Shown here: positions 1 to 10,930 of the stretch, one piece after another
Layout of the letters: every line of letters starts with the position of its first letter
Position numbering within the stretch: the first letter of the stretch is position 1
Assembly (NCBI GenBank): GCA_033439795.1
Contig: JAUTDP010000010.1
Span: forward strand, 1,922,001-1,986,000
DNA length: 64,000 bases
Reading direction: 5' to 3'
Source: Sordaria brevicollis
Taxonomy: Eukaryota; Ascomycota; Sordariomycetes; Sordariales; Sordariaceae
Made by a program: the position numbers and the translations under genes
Notes under the pieces: generated by a model
Told to the model about the DNA's origin: nothing
The model's database searches: none
The model's input: only the letters and a program-made list of their open reading frames with translations

Positions 1-540
1 GCATTCCACAACTTCTCCATGATGTTCTTGGCGAACACGCCGCCGCCGAGGACGACGCTCTTTCCGTCTGGCTGGATCTCAATCTTGTCAAGGAGGGACA
101 TGTCAATCTGCATACCATCAAACTCTGACAAGGTGCTTGTCATGCCGTGTCTCCGAGCCATGGCAAGGAAGGGGATGTTATTGGCGGTGGCATATTGGAC
201 CTGCATTGTGTCAGCTCTGTCCTTGTTACCAGTGACGGAAGGTCTGGGGTAATACAATCTTGGGAACATCTTCTTCCGAGGCGGGCTGGACCACCATCTG
301 AATCTTGGGAGTAAAGAAGGGGTCATATCGAGCGGTGCAGCTGCCGAATTCCGTATCATCAGGGCCGTAGATGTTGCAGTTGGCTGAGAGTTGCGGACCC
401 AGCTCGCTGGCAACTGTTCTGCTTGCGAGTTTATTGCGCGTGAACTGGCAAAGTCCGTTGAGGCATGGCTCCGGGGAAGCACATGCGAGAGATTGTAAAA
501 GAAGCGCTGAGGATACAGCGAAGCGGTAAAAGCGAGCCAT
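1..540 (-). CDS. BBE-type FAD-linked oxidase, N-terminal part, cut by window edge
   Basis: Secreted FAD-dependent oxidase of the berberine-bridge/PCMH family. Seen: exon 1 is 256-540, beginning with a hydrophobic signal peptide (MARFYRFAVSSALLLQSLACA). A 55-bp intron at 201-255 has donor GTATTA, branch GCTGAC and acceptor CAG. Exon 2 runs from 200 to the left edge. The splice keeps phase 0 and joins the sequence ending DVPKI to VQYATANNIPFLA, the usual start of the FAD-binding fold. The motif ARRHGMT carries the histidine that in this family takes covalent FAD. The rest of the FAD domain and the C-terminal BBE domain lie outside the window. It is transcribed divergently from the related intact oxidase at 2935. 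Its role in the neighbouring polyketide cluster is inferred only. Confidence 0.85.
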
Positions 541-625
541 GTTGACTGCTGTTTGTCAAGCTGGCTTGTGAGAGATGGTGATGTTGATGATGAACAAACC
601 CTCTTGATCGTGACATCTTGGACGG

Positions 626-631
626 TTTATA
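626..631 (-). promoter_or_regulatory. TATA-like box of the left-edge oxidase
   Basis: On the minus strand this reads TATAAA, 86 bp upstream of the ATG at 540. Position and sequence fit a fungal TATA element; no transcript data. Confidence 0.45.
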
Positions 632-1957
632 TGCATCTTCAACTGGATGAAGAGTTCACCATCTCCACGATGAGGATTTCCTACCAACTGCTCATATCAT
701 CATGATTCAAGGCAACGAGCTTTCATCAATCATCAAGCAATATCCATATCCAGACCACCCAGTTTACCATGCCGCGTGCCAACCCCATAGTGTCAACCCG
801 TTCGCATCTCTCGATTGTTGAAGAGCTGTGTGCTGATGACTGGATAACTTTGACGCCACTGTCATGTTTCTTAATGAGCCCAATGCAGACTGGTCTTCAG
901 GCTGGTGATTGGTATTGGTTCTGTCTGGTTTCCCAATTCTAGGTTCTGAAGTTGTCTGCGGGACTGTAAAGGGGAACTGGTGGCCTAGTCCTGAGGGCGT
1001 GAATCTTGATGATTCATGGACATGATTTGTCGGGCGTTGTCATTGGTCGATGAAGTCTGAGAAATGCTTACGTTTGAAGCCTTAACCGATCCTCAGATCA
1101 ACCTCTGATGGAGTAAATGAACGACGGCGTGGACGTCGATGTTTTCAGATGATGAACTGAAAAGAAGGACTGTGGATTGTAGGGAAGACATGTTACGTCA
1201 GGGTTAGTGAGGTCCTTGCCAGCTGATAGCGGCCGATAAGAGCTGAGGGCGCAGGGCTTCAGGGCTTATCGATAGTGCAACTGCATTGGGTTACACCTCC
1301 ATCAGCCTAGCGAGCTGTGCCCTGAGCTGTGCCGCCGCAGCACGTTTGACAAGACAACACTTTTTCCTCTGTCTGGTATAGACCACGATCTAAGCATGCC
1401 ATGAACGGGCACAGCTACGGAAAAAAGCGACAAGCGACTCGAACCATGGCGATCTTATGGTCACTGATAGGTCAAAAGCGACTACCAAGCCGCGATGCAA
1501 CAAGCGGCACGTCGACGACAGCAGAGTGTCCTGTCGCACGTGGCAGAGATCCAAAGATGCAAACCCAGTCGATCCGGGGAGGTTAACTCCATCTGGCATC
1601 ATACCAAGCATGGGAATCGACACAAGTCTGGGATATGGGTCCCTGCCAGTGTCAGGAACGCAGCATTGCGGCTGAGCCGTACGACCATTTGCTGTTTCCT
1701 CTGCCCTGCCAAGATGACAAGAGCACAGTTCCGAATCTTCCACAACAGAGATGACCCGAAGACCCGGTTGGGGTTGACACTATCCTGATATTGGACGATA
1801 CCATGAGGCGTTAACCTTAATGCTCCTCCAACTATCCTCCCATTGGCTATGGCAACAGGATCCCCAACGGATTATGGGCAGATGAGACTACGTCACACTT
1901 GGACACTCATTCATCACCTTCGACGTGATTCATATTCATCGGCCCGCAGGCAGTTCA

Positions 1958-2003
1958 AAACAAAGGTACGGCCGTGATCTTGAGGCAGAGCGTACCTTTG
2001 TTT
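1958..2003. repeat. 13-bp perfect inverted repeat between divergent oxidase genes
   Basis: AAACAAAGGTACG at 1958-1970 is repeated in reverse complement at 1991-2003, with a 20-bp spacer. It could be a dyad regulator site or form a hairpin. The function is unknown. Confidence 0.6.
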
Positions 2004-2746
2004 ACTCTGAGCCTGATTAGGAGAAAGGTCGCTGATCTTGGTTACTTGGTATGGTCAGCTCTTCTACTGCGTTTCCACGCTGACCAACAGCCAAAGCTCA
2101 TAGCTGACGGATAGAAGCTTTGATTCCTTACCCAGGCAAACTTCTTTGCCATGAGATGTATGCTAACAAAAAAGCATAATCCCATCAGGCTCTTGTTTCT
2201 GGTGAATGGCTTCACGTTGTATTACCTACAACCGACTTGTTCCTGCATTGAGGCTGTCCTCTCTTGTCGTGTGTCTACCCTATCTACTCCAATCAAAGCC
2301 GGATAGCTTAGAGCCTCATACGCAAGCTGCCTGTGCCACTCATACGCAATTAGTTGAGGAAGGTTCAATCTGAGGTAGTATTGATATCCATCCTTGGGGC
2401 TCGTGATCTGTTACACTCTTGATCTTTACATCATCTGAGACCATGAGCCAATGGACACTCATTCCATGGAGCCACTTGGTGCCTCGTTCCTGCGTGGAAT
2501 AGCATACGATATCGTTCTGAAGTTTATCTCGACCAGGTTTACTACCTCGAAATGGCAAACGCCTCACTCACCTACAAGGGTTGTCGTGATAGCTTCAACA
2601 GCATCGACATTATGAATCATGTTGAGCCTCAAGTTGTTCGAAGATTCACCCTATACGGCCATCAGTAGACAGAAGACTGTCGGTTAAGCTGCGACATCGA
2701 CCCAACATGGTCGTTGAAGATCAACAAAACAATGGTGATCTCGAGG

Positions 2747-2752
2747 TATAAA
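2747..2752 (+). promoter_or_regulatory. TATA box of the FAD oxidase gene at 2935
   Basis: TATAAA about 185 bp upstream of the chosen ATG, followed by a long CT-rich leader that is typical of fungal promoters. Confidence 0.5.
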
Positions 2753-2934
2753 GAAAGACCTGTTTCTTCCATTCTCGACGACTATTCTCATCATCACTCA
2801 CATCATCATCTCAACATCCACTCCTCACTTCAACACTCAAACACAAGCATCAATCCCACAGCTGCCTCTTTCCGACAGTGAACCGCCACACAATCTTGAA
2901 CAACATTCTTGACAAGCCTGCAAAGGACTTCAAG

Positions 2935-4437
2935 ATGCATTTGACTTCCTCCCTCCTCTTCACCTCGGCTATTCTTGCCGGGGGTATCAACGCCTCTCCC
3001 GCAACTAACGCGTACCGCCGCCAGGGTGCGGACATGAGAACCATCATCGGTGACACCACCCCGGTTCTTTCCAACACCACCAAGATCCGCTACCCGGATT
3101 CTGATGGCTTCTTTGGTGTCACTGAGCGTTGGGACGTCTACCGCCCACCCTCGTACCAAGCCGCCATTACTCCCACCACTGAAGCGGATATCGTGTCCTT
3201 GGTCAAGATGGCCAAGCAGCATAACATTCCCTTCCTCGCTACCGGTGGCCGTCACGGCTATGGTACCACTCTTGGCAACTGCCAGGAGGGTCTGGCCATC
3301 GACCTCAGTCACTTCAAGGATGTCAAGCTTGACAAGCAACGTCAAACCGTTACCATTGGCCCCGGTGTCGTCTTCGCTGATGTCTTCCCGGTGGTCCACG
3401 ATGCTGGCTTCCAGATCCAGACTGGTACCTGCAGCTGCGTCGGCATGATTGGCGCCACCATCGGAGCTGGTATTGGCCGTCTCGACGGTGTTCACGGTCT
3501 GGTCATTGACGCTCTCGAGTCCGTCCGCCTCGTCACCGCCAACGGTGACATCGTCGAGGCCTCTAAGACCAAGAACCCCGAGCTCTTCTGGGGTATCCGC
3601 GGTGCGGGTGCCAACTTTGGCATCATCACCTCGGCCACCTACAAGATGCACAAGAACATGGGCGACATCATCAGCTTTGATCTGATCTACGAGCCCGAGA
3701 AGAATGTCACCCTCTTCAACACCATCGCCAACATGTACCTGCCTCCCGGACTCACCGTCGAGACCATCATGGCCTACAACGAAACCACCGCGAAGCCAAC
3801 CATCATCATCAGCAGCACCTACGCCGGCGGCTCCGAGGCCGAGGCCCGCCGCTGGATGCAGCCCCTCCTCCGCCTCAACCCGTGGTACACCGACATCAAG
3901 CCCATCCCCTGGAAGAAGATGAGCACCGACACCACCCTCGGTCTCGACAAGGAAGTGTGCGCCAACTCGCAAGTCTACGACGTCTACGGCGTCAACCTCC
4001 GCCGCCACGACGCCGCCACCTGGGTCAAGACCTTCAACAAGCTCGCCAAGTTCTTTGAAGAGCAGCCCGAGGCTCGCCCCTCCGTCGTCGTCCTCGAGAC
4101 CTGGCCCAACCAGGCCGTCATGTCCTACCCTGACTCTTCCACCGCCTACCCCTGGAGAGACGCCACTACCTACGTCATGATTCAGATGCGCTGGGACGCG
4201 CCCGGCAACCCGGTCGAGACGGTCGCTGATGCCATGGGCCGCGAGCTTCGCGATGATTATGCCAAGACTTCGGGATACAATGGCTTGACGGTCTATGTCA
4301 ACTATGCGCATGGTGATGAGACGATTGAGCAGATTTATGGACGCAACAAGCTCCCTAGACTGGCGCAGTTGAAGAAGAAGTGGGATCCTTCTTCCATCTT
4401 TGGCTTCCACAACCCGCTGCCTACTAGCTACCCTTAA
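2935..4437 (+). CDS. Secreted BBE-type FAD-linked oxidase
   Basis: Intronless, 500 aa. The first ATG in frame is at 2935 and opens a classic signal peptide (MHLTSSLLFTSAILAGGINA), so I start there. The FAD-binding PCMH fold covers about residues 70-240. His107 in TGGRHGYG and Cys166 in GTCSCVG sit where family members take bicovalent FAD. The GLVIDALESVRLVTANGDIV stretch and the FWGIRGAGANFGI motif complete the fold. The C-terminal BBE segment has VYVNYAHGD and WDPSSIFG. Such enzymes oxidise alcohols, sugars or cyclise natural products using O2. It is divergent to the truncated oxidase at the left edge and near a polyketide cluster, so a tailoring role is plausible but not shown. The substrate is unknown. 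Confidence 0.93.
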   Translation: MHLTSSLLFTSAILAGGINASPATNAYRRQGADMRTIIGDTTPVLSNTTKIRYPDSDGFFGVTERWDVYRPPSYQAAITPTTEADIVSLVKMAKQHNIPFLATGGRHGYGTTLGNCQEGLAIDLSHFKDVKLDKQRQTVTIGPGVVFADVFPVVHDAGFQIQTGTCSCVGMIGATIGAGIGRLDGVHGLVIDALESVRLVTANGDIVEASKTKNPELFWGIRGAGANFGIITSATYKMHKNMGDIISFDLIYEPEKNVTLFNTIANMYLPPGLTVETIMAYNETTAKPTIIISSTYAGGSEAEARRWMQPLLRLNPWYTDIKPIPWKKMSTDTTLGLDKEVCANSQVYDVYGVNLRRHDAATWVKTFNKLAKFFEEQPEARPSVVVLETWPNQAVMSYPDSSTAYPWRDATTYVMIQMRWDAPGNPVETVADAMGRELRDDYAKTSGYNGLTVYVNYAHGDETIEQIYGRNKLPRLAQLKKKWDPSSIFGFHNPLPTSYP

Positions 4438-5184
4438 GTGGGTGGCTCTACCATTGGGGGAGTAAGACTTTTGCGCTGAGCGCTGAACGATGAGGTGTGC
4501 TGGTTGAGGGGAAGATGATAGGTGATGCATATGAGCTTCACGGCTCATGGGTGTTTTAGACCTTTTGCTTTGGCTTTTGGCTTGGATTTGACTGCTATAG
4601 ACTACCTTTCTAGGGGACGGATAATGGTTTGGAGAAGAAGTTGTTTCTTTGGTCTCGCTAGACATTTCCTACTGCTATTAGAACACTTCAGTACAGACAT
4701 AGATAGATCAAATATATAGACTTATACATACATTCCAAATTACCTATCAGTGTCTTCAACTCCTGACCGTAGAATACTTGACTTCAAACTCCGGGAGTCC
4801 TTTCAATCATATATCCGACAATAAATCCTCCGCCGAAAAGCATTAAGTTTGGCGATTCCTTCACACACTGCTCGGACACTCGGCCACCATCATCTACTCG
4901 CTTCAACAAGATATTTTCTTATTTCTCTTATAGTGAGCCATTGCCTCCAAAAGTTCCCGTCTTCCCGTTTAATTCTTTCCCCTGTCCTTTTTACTTCCAC
5001 CGGCCCATCCCCTATGTTATCCCGGCCCCAACCCTCGGACCCAGCCCCCGATCCCGGACCCGTCTCGTCTCCACACCACCAAAACCCCAACCCCACAACA
5101 CCAAAAAATATTCTGACATTCACCTTCATAACCACAACATCCCGACTCGTCCACAACAACAAATCGGACCATATCCAGTTCAAA
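4438..5184. other. Intergenic, 3' region of oxidase and tRNA-Glu upstream region
   Basis: Contains the likely 3' UTR (about 4438-4720) and a C/A-rich stretch before the tRNA. I see no gene. Confidence 0.6.
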
Positions 5185-5277
5185 TCGGGTATGGTGTAGC
5201 GGTAACATCGTTGACTCTCACTTCTTTAGGAGTGACTGCTTTCTCAACAGCCCCGGGTTCGACTCCCGGTATCCGAG
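5185..5277 (+). tRNA. tRNA-Glu(CTC) with intron
   Basis: The acceptor stem TCGGGTA (5185-5191) pairs with TATCCGA (5270-5276), with one G-U pair, and the discriminator is G5277. The D arm is GTGT/ACAT. The anticodon stem is GTTGA (5210-5214) with TCAAC (5244-5248). The anticodon CTC is at 5217-5219. The T arm CCGGG/CCCGG encloses TTCGACT. A 22-nt intron (about 5221-5242) follows position 37, the standard eukaryotic site. CCA is not encoded. Confidence 0.93.
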
Positions 5278-5286
5278 TCTCAAATA

Positions 5287-5301
5287 TTTTTTGCATTTTT
5301 T
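5287..5301 (+). terminator. Pol III terminator of tRNA-Glu
   Basis: Two runs of six T (5287-5292 and 5296-5301) begin 10 bases after the tRNA end. Confidence 0.8.
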
Positions 5302-5959
5302 CTGTATGCGTGCGCTTCTGGATCTTTTTTCCTACGATGACAAGCACTCTGCCTGCTTTTCCTGATGCACGATTCATTGCATGGGATATCGGCCTGGTGC
5401 CAATTTCTGCTTTTTGAACGGAGAGCTGTAATGATACTAGCGAGAAGGGCCATTCACAAATTTTTGAAGCACGGGTGTGAGAGGATGTTTCTTGAGGCCA
5501 ATCTTGCTTCGTTGTGTTGGTTGTACATCCATCTGACGTCGCACAACGTCTTCCTCCACCTACTTGCAGCAATGAGGACTTGCAGGCTCGGAATATCTAA
5601 CATGTTTCATTCTCGAGTTTGTTTTCTTTGGATATATCTTACTTCACTTCCGTCGAGACATTCCATTTGAACCCTGTCATTTTTCCTTGCTACTGACCGT
5701 TCGTGTCGCTATCGTATTTCGGTTCTCCCACTGGTTCATCTCATCACGCCCGACCATTCTTCAAAGTCATCCAGACCCTTTCTTTCATCCCAACTCTCTA
5801 TACACTTCCTACACTCTCGATCACTAGGTATTAAAATGAAAAGAGACGCTGTTTCTACTACCATCCAAGACCATCGACAAGATATGTACCAAGTCCATAC
5901 GGACTGAACCAAAAAAGATTACGACTCGTACAGTCTCCACCGCACTACTAAAGACCGCT
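5302..5959. other. Intergenic between two tRNA genes
   Basis: Separates tRNA-Glu from tRNA-Ile. Only short unconvincing frames; nothing recognised. Confidence 0.6.
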
Positions 5960-5966
5960 AAAAAAA
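5960..5966 (-). terminator. Pol III terminator of tRNA-Ile
   Basis: On the minus strand this is a run of seven T, six bases past the tRNA 3' end. Confidence 0.75.
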
Positions 5967-5972
5967 GAAAGC

Positions 5973-6073
5973 TGCCCAATAACAGGATTGAACTGTTGAC
6001 CTTCGCATGGACTTGATATCTTGGAGGAGTCAAGATATTAGTACGACGCTCTAACCAGCTGAGCTAATCGGGC
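5973..6073 (-). tRNA. tRNA-Ile(AAT) with intron, copy 1
   Basis: Reading the minus strand, acceptor GCCCGAT (6067-6073) pairs with ATTGGGC (5974-5980), and the discriminator is A (5973). D arm GCTC/GAGC. The anticodon stem is TCGTA with TGCGA (one G-U pair). The loop is CTAATA plus A, giving anticodon AAT (6037-6039). A 27-nt intron lies at 6009-6035 after position 37. Its mature sequence matches the second copy at 40922-41019, which lies in the opposite orientation and has a different intron. Confidence 0.93.
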
Positions 6074-6522
6074 TTTGGTTGAATATGCGGCTTTGGAGAT
6101 GTGATTATGTTGTCGGCGTTGGAACGGGGCAATGCAAGTGGTGTTGAAGTTGATGGCAGTGTTGGGTGTTGCGACACTTGGATTTTCCCGGTGTCTAAGA
6201 AGATGGGATGAAAATTCCGAGGATCGGATGAAATGCTCGGGCCGACTTGCATATCCTTTGTGCAATGGCACATTGATGGACAAATGTTCACGCGGGGAAA
6301 TAAAGGTTGACAGGTCGAGCAAATGAAGTCTGGCTCAAGCATTAGGAACTTCAAATGGATGCCCCTAAAAGAAATTTGTCTCAAAAAATGAAAGCAAAGA
6401 GATAACATATCCAATCTAGCATGACGAACAAGACCTAATAACGTCTACCAAAAGCACAGCAATGACGACGAGTAAACGACGGGACTCAAAGAAACCAACC
6501 CCATCACAACCACTTTCAACCC
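6074..6522. other. Intergenic between tRNA-Ile and monooxygenase 3' end
   Basis: No gene seen. It holds the 5' flank of the minus-strand tRNA and the presumed 3' UTR of the minus-strand FAD monooxygenase. Confidence 0.6.
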
Positions 6523-7939
6523 TCAAACAACCACAACACCAACCTTCCTAGCCCAAGGCACCCTCCCCTTCCTCCCCTCAAACGGCACAAACCGCAAAAT
6601 CTGGCCCTGTCTAATCAACAACCACGAAACCAACCACCCCCTCGCAAACGTCTCCATATCGCACCACGGCAGCACAAACCGGTCCCAGAACCAGCTCACC
6701 CACCCCTTCTTCACCACCTCCCTGATCATCGCGTGTCCTCCGTTCCAGACGGGCTTGACCTCGCTCTTGCGATCTTCTTGGTAGCGCTTGAATGCGCTCT
6801 CCAATTCTTCTGTTGTTGGCTCTCTTTTCTCCTCCTCCTTTCCAACAAGTTGGGAGATGAGAGAGTGAAGCTCATTAGCTAGAACGGCGCCGGAGTGCAA
6901 ACCACACGTCATCCCCAAGCCGTTCACGCTGGTGCTCTTATGCACTGCATCGCCGACGAGGACGATGCGGTCAAAGAACCAGTTGTTGAGAAACCCTTCT
7001 TCTTGGTTGAGCATGCGGGTTGATTTGCGCTCGACGTTAGCCCAGACGTCAGAGAACTTGACGCCGGGGCAGACGGCGACGTCTGCAAGTGAAGTGGCGT
7101 ATTCTTCCATTTCTTGGTCGGAGTAGCGCGGACTGCGGTCGGAGGTTGGACCACCTGGCAATGGCTTGAGGGTCACGAACTGGACGATGTCCTTTGTGGC
7201 TAAGCACTGGACCACGGCGCCACCGTCGTTGGGACCGCCGCCGCGGGACTCGAAGAAAACTTCGGGTTCGATGCCCAGATTGACGTTGGAGGCGCGGCCG
7301 AAGATGCCGTAGAAGGTGGAGACCATGGGTTTGTTGGCTAGACGGGCTGGGTTGAGCGCGTGCTGGGCGGCGAGGGAGTCCATGATTTTGCGCGTGCGGG
7401 AGTGCACGCCGTCGGCGCCGACGACGATGGAACCTTGGATGAGGGTGCCGTCGGCGAGATGCACGTGTACGCCGGTGGCGTGGGGCTTGATGTCGGTGAC
7501 GCGGGAGTTGACGCGGATGTTGGATTCGCGGCCTTTGAGGTGGATGTAGAGGATCTTGACGAGCTCGGAGCGGAGGAGGGGGAGGAAGGGGTAGCCGTGG
7601 CTGTTGTTGTTAGTAGGAAGGATAAACGGCGAGTAAGGGGACAACTTACTTGTCTTGCATGGCATCCCAAAAGTTGCTGGTGGTGGTCACTCGGCCATTG
7701 TCGCCAAAGAGACGCTTCTTGTGGTGGATGCCCAGTGAAACTTTCTCGAGGTCATCGAGAAGGCCAATTTGGTCAAAGAGGCGTACTGTTTGAGGCCAGG
7801 TGAAGAGAAGCTGCCCTGAGATGTTTAGGACGGTGTCTTGCTGCTCTAGTATCACATAGTCGATGTTGGCCCGCTCGAAGGCGTGGGCCATGTAGAGCCC
7901 AATGGGGCCACCGCCCACGATGATGACTTTGAAGGCCAT
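6523..7939 (-). CDS. FAD-dependent monooxygenase (salicylate-hydroxylase/PaxM-like)
   Basis: 455 aa in two exons, 7650-7939 and 6523-7600, with a 49-bp intron (donor GTAAGT, CTAAC branch). The splice gives MQDNHGYPFLPLLR, the usual family sequence. The N-terminus has the Rossmann motif VGGGPIGLYMA, then the DG motif GADGVHSRTR and the GD motif LVGDAVHKSTSVNGLGM that close the FAD site. The C-terminus has a hydrophobic, Trp-rich tail as in meroterpenoid-type flavin epoxidases. It would add one O atom to an organic substrate with NAD(P)H and O2. In this cluster, epoxidation or ring hydroxylation of a polyketide intermediate is the likely role (inference), and an epoxide-hydrolase-like gene follows on the same strand. 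A homologue epoxidises in the trichoxide pathway, as far as I recall. Confidence 0.9.
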
Positions 7940-9835
7940 GATGGATCAGAGTCGTGATAGATATGAGTTGGGAAGGAATATCATAGAGGGTGATGTGCCA
8001 CTGTGATGGGTTAATCATGGATTATAGCATTGACTGCCGATCACATCTTCGGCGCCGTCGAGATATCTTGTCAGCAGCGGCCGCCGTGCTTATTGCCCTT
8101 CACTTCCGGACCAGTCAACGGCGGTGACCGGCCGAAGATAAACACGACCGGCGATAATGGTTAGTGGTACGTTTTTACAACGATCTCGACTGTTACCAGC
8201 TTATTCTTGACTGCTCATAGCACTTGTTCCTGCTTTAATCCTTGATGATCGTGCGATCTATTCCGGCGGACGGCGCGTTGTTCACTCGCAACCGAATGGG
8301 AACTTTTGTCTCCCGGATCCTTCCTTCGTCCGATTCTTTTTCTACTCCATAATTATGGTTTGTTTGGATAAAATCTCTCGGCGAATACTGCGGTTCTATT
8401 GCTTCCTGGTGCCAACTGCCCTGTGGAAATTGCTGTCGCTTCCTGAAAGGTAGAAGCCAGCTCGTACTAAGAGCTACCGGACCTCATTCCGAGGAGAACT
8501 ATGCCAAGCCGCGTGTGTCTGTTCGATAGAGCTACCTCTCGAAGACGCCTTGTCCACAAATAGGGCTGACTTCTACACAGGAACCAGGGTGTATGTACGG
8601 TACTTCTGTAAGGCTCCGACCTTACAGAGACTCGATCGTAGATCATTCCGACATCGCTCGAGGTAGGTCGCTGGTCGATGGAGGCATGAAAATCTGAGCC
8701 GCGGTTGAACACCTATGATTGACGATTAGCACACTTTCTTTCTTGTCTATTCCTTTCCCTCTTCCAACTCCCTCTCCATGTGCGACACCATAAACGAAAC
8801 ATCACCCCAACACGGTTTCCTGTACGTCGGGCGCATTTCCGCACCCTGAGACCAGAGCATTTGCCGGATAGGGATCCCGAAGATCTTGTGTGTCTCAGGT
8901 CAGCAACTAAAGTCCCATGTCACTTTCCCATATCCCGTTGTCGATTGCCGCTGTCCCTCCCCGTTCCCGTCTTTTCAAGTCGTGGGGGCTGACTCAGAGT
9001 CTCAGAAGACGCGGTGCAACCACCAACACAACAAAGAAAAGGCAACATGTCTTGGACTGGTTAGATCCGGCGTTTGCGGTTCGTCGTGACGCGCCCTCGT
9101 TTTGGCCTTTCGGATACGGAAGAATCTTCGGTAACTGAGTGAGGGAGGACGAGGAACTTTTTAACGGCACGGGTCGAGCATCTTGGTCACATTGATGATG
9201 GCTGAAAGATGCGTTGGAGTGACGGGACGCGATTGGAGATGTGGATGTTGCGAAGAATGACCTGGGATGTTGGAAAAAGCATCGAGACCCTGATTTTAGC
9301 GGGTGCACTAACAATTAGCCCTGTAACTTAGCTCTGCAACGGTCCCCTGTTGATCAGAGAGCTTGGTGGGGTGGTGGGGTAGGTTCGGATGCATGTATGC
9401 GTATATCCGATATGTGTATATCACTTGCGGGATTCCCGTCTTCAGCGACCAACCAACACAATCAGGGGCACATGATTACGAGACAAAGAAACACCAAGAC
9501 TGGCACTGGTAACCAAATCTCGTACTTTCAACAGTCTCGGTTCCCGACCAATAGTTCTCACCGAGCAAGGTGAACAACACTCCTGTTGGCAGCAATCGAC
9601 ATGGCCGTGCCATTATGGCATTCTCACCACCACGGCGAACTGGCTGACTGCATGGCAGTATTCAGCTTGAGTTTTGGATGACAAGAGAGGGCTTGAGTTT
9701 TAGACCCGCATTTTGATACTGTCAATGACTTCATGCAAGGTCGTAATTCTCTGAATTCTCTGAGGTTCTCCGAGTTATTTCTCTCGATCGATAGCAAGAC
9801 CATAGCTAACCTCCATCCTTCACAGTTACTGATCC
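7940..9835. other. Intergenic between monooxygenase and epoxide hydrolase genes
   Basis: About 1.9 kb with no supportable gene. I looked for a P450 haem motif or a zinc-cluster regulator and saw none. The 7940-8400 part is presumably the promoter of the minus-strand monooxygenase. Confidence 0.55.
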
Positions 9836-10930
9836 TCACAAAAACTGCTTGAGAAAGTCTCCAATAAGCCCGTTGACCTCATCCGGAGTATGAATCAAGA
9901 CCCAATGTGACGCCTCAGGAATAACCTCCTTCCTCAGCCCCTTAGCAAAATACTTCTCCATCCCATCCGTCAACTCCGGCGGCAGCGCAGGATCATGCCC
10001 AACCATGACAATCATGGCCGGCACCTCAAACTGTTTGGTGGCATACTCCTCAGCCAGCGGCAGCTCATCTTGAAGGTTGATTTCCCGTGTACGATACCAG
10101 TTCATCGGCCCTTGTAGTCCGTTGCGGGAGTACTCTTCCACTGTCGTTCATCGTCAGCATCAACATCACCAACCTTCCCTTCACCAACACCATACAAATG
10201 GGACCGGGAGCTTACCATAAAAATCCATCACCTCCTCACTCACAAGCGGCGACGGCCCAACCTCCTCCAATTTCTGTAAATCAAACCCCTTCCACGGATC
10301 AAACCCCATCCTCCCCCCATCCTCTCCCTCAATCAACCCCCCAAACATCCCCCTCAACCACCCCCTCAACCTCTTCCTATCCCCCGCCACCGCCCTCTCC
10401 ACATCCCCCCTCGCATTCTGCAACTGATACCCCAACTCCCTATGCTCCCCCACCCACTCCTCCAAACTACTCACCTTTGTGTCAGGCGGAGTATAAGGAA
10501 TACAAAACGCAAAAACACCCCTTATCAACTCCGGATGGTACATGGCCAATCTCCACCCGAGAAAGGCGCCCCAGTCGTGCGTCCCCAAGAGGACAGGACT
10601 GGAAGGGTTAATGTGCCGGATTATGTGAGCCATATGCCCCGCCATCTTTTTGAGGGAATATTCAGAAGTAGAAGCAGGCGAGGAAGAAAGGCCGTAGCCG
10701 AGCATGTCGGGAACTATAACGCGCAGACCAAGAGATAAAAGAAGGGGGATTTGGTAGCGCCATCCGAGGGAGAGGTCGGGCCAGCCGTGGAGGAGGAGGA
10801 CGGTGCCGGCTGGTTGGGAGACATTGGGTGGGTTGGCGAGTAGGTAGTGGTATGTGATGGAGGTGGAGGGGATGGTGGTGAAGTGGTGGGTGACGCGAGG
10901 GTCGTTGGGGGTTAGGGCGTCGGGGGGCAT
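9836..10930 (-). CDS. Epoxide-hydrolase-like alpha/beta hydrolase
   Basis: 339 aa in two exons, 10216-10930 and 9836-10140. The intron is 10141-10215 (GTAAGC donor, GCTGAC branch, CAG acceptor). The splice rebuilds DFYVEEYSRNGLQGP in frame. HGWP (residues 48-51) is the oxyanion hole typical of epoxide hydrolases. The nucleophile is Asp119 in THDWGAFLGWR rather than Ser. The lid has NWYRTRE, and the catalytic His is in ASHWVLIHTPDE near the C-terminus. There is no signal peptide. An upstream in-frame ATG at 11035 would add 35 Ser/Pro/Thr-rich residues, but a TATA element at 11035-11040 favours 10930. It lies in a cluster with an FAD monooxygenase, so opening of an epoxide intermediate to a diol is plausible (inference). 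Confidence 0.87.

Larger units (their letters stand above)
541..2934. other. Shared promoter region of two divergent FAD oxidase genes
   Basis: No convincing gene; the open frames here are short and mutually overlapping. It separates two divergent oxidase genes. Both ends have TATA-like sequences, the plus-side gene has a C/T-rich leader (about 2765-2830), and a 13-bp perfect inverted repeat lies near 1958-2003. Confidence 0.6.

Noticed and set aside
2830..4665. 611-codon open frame antisense to the FAD oxidase
   Set aside because: Mirror of a GC3-biased coding sequence; Val/Gly/Asp-rich composition, no domain, and the sense strand carries a complete oxidase with motifs.
7940..9835. Possible hidden P450 or regulator gene in a cluster gap
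   Set aside because: No haem-binding Cys motif, no zinc-cluster Cys pattern, and no spliceable chain of frames seen.
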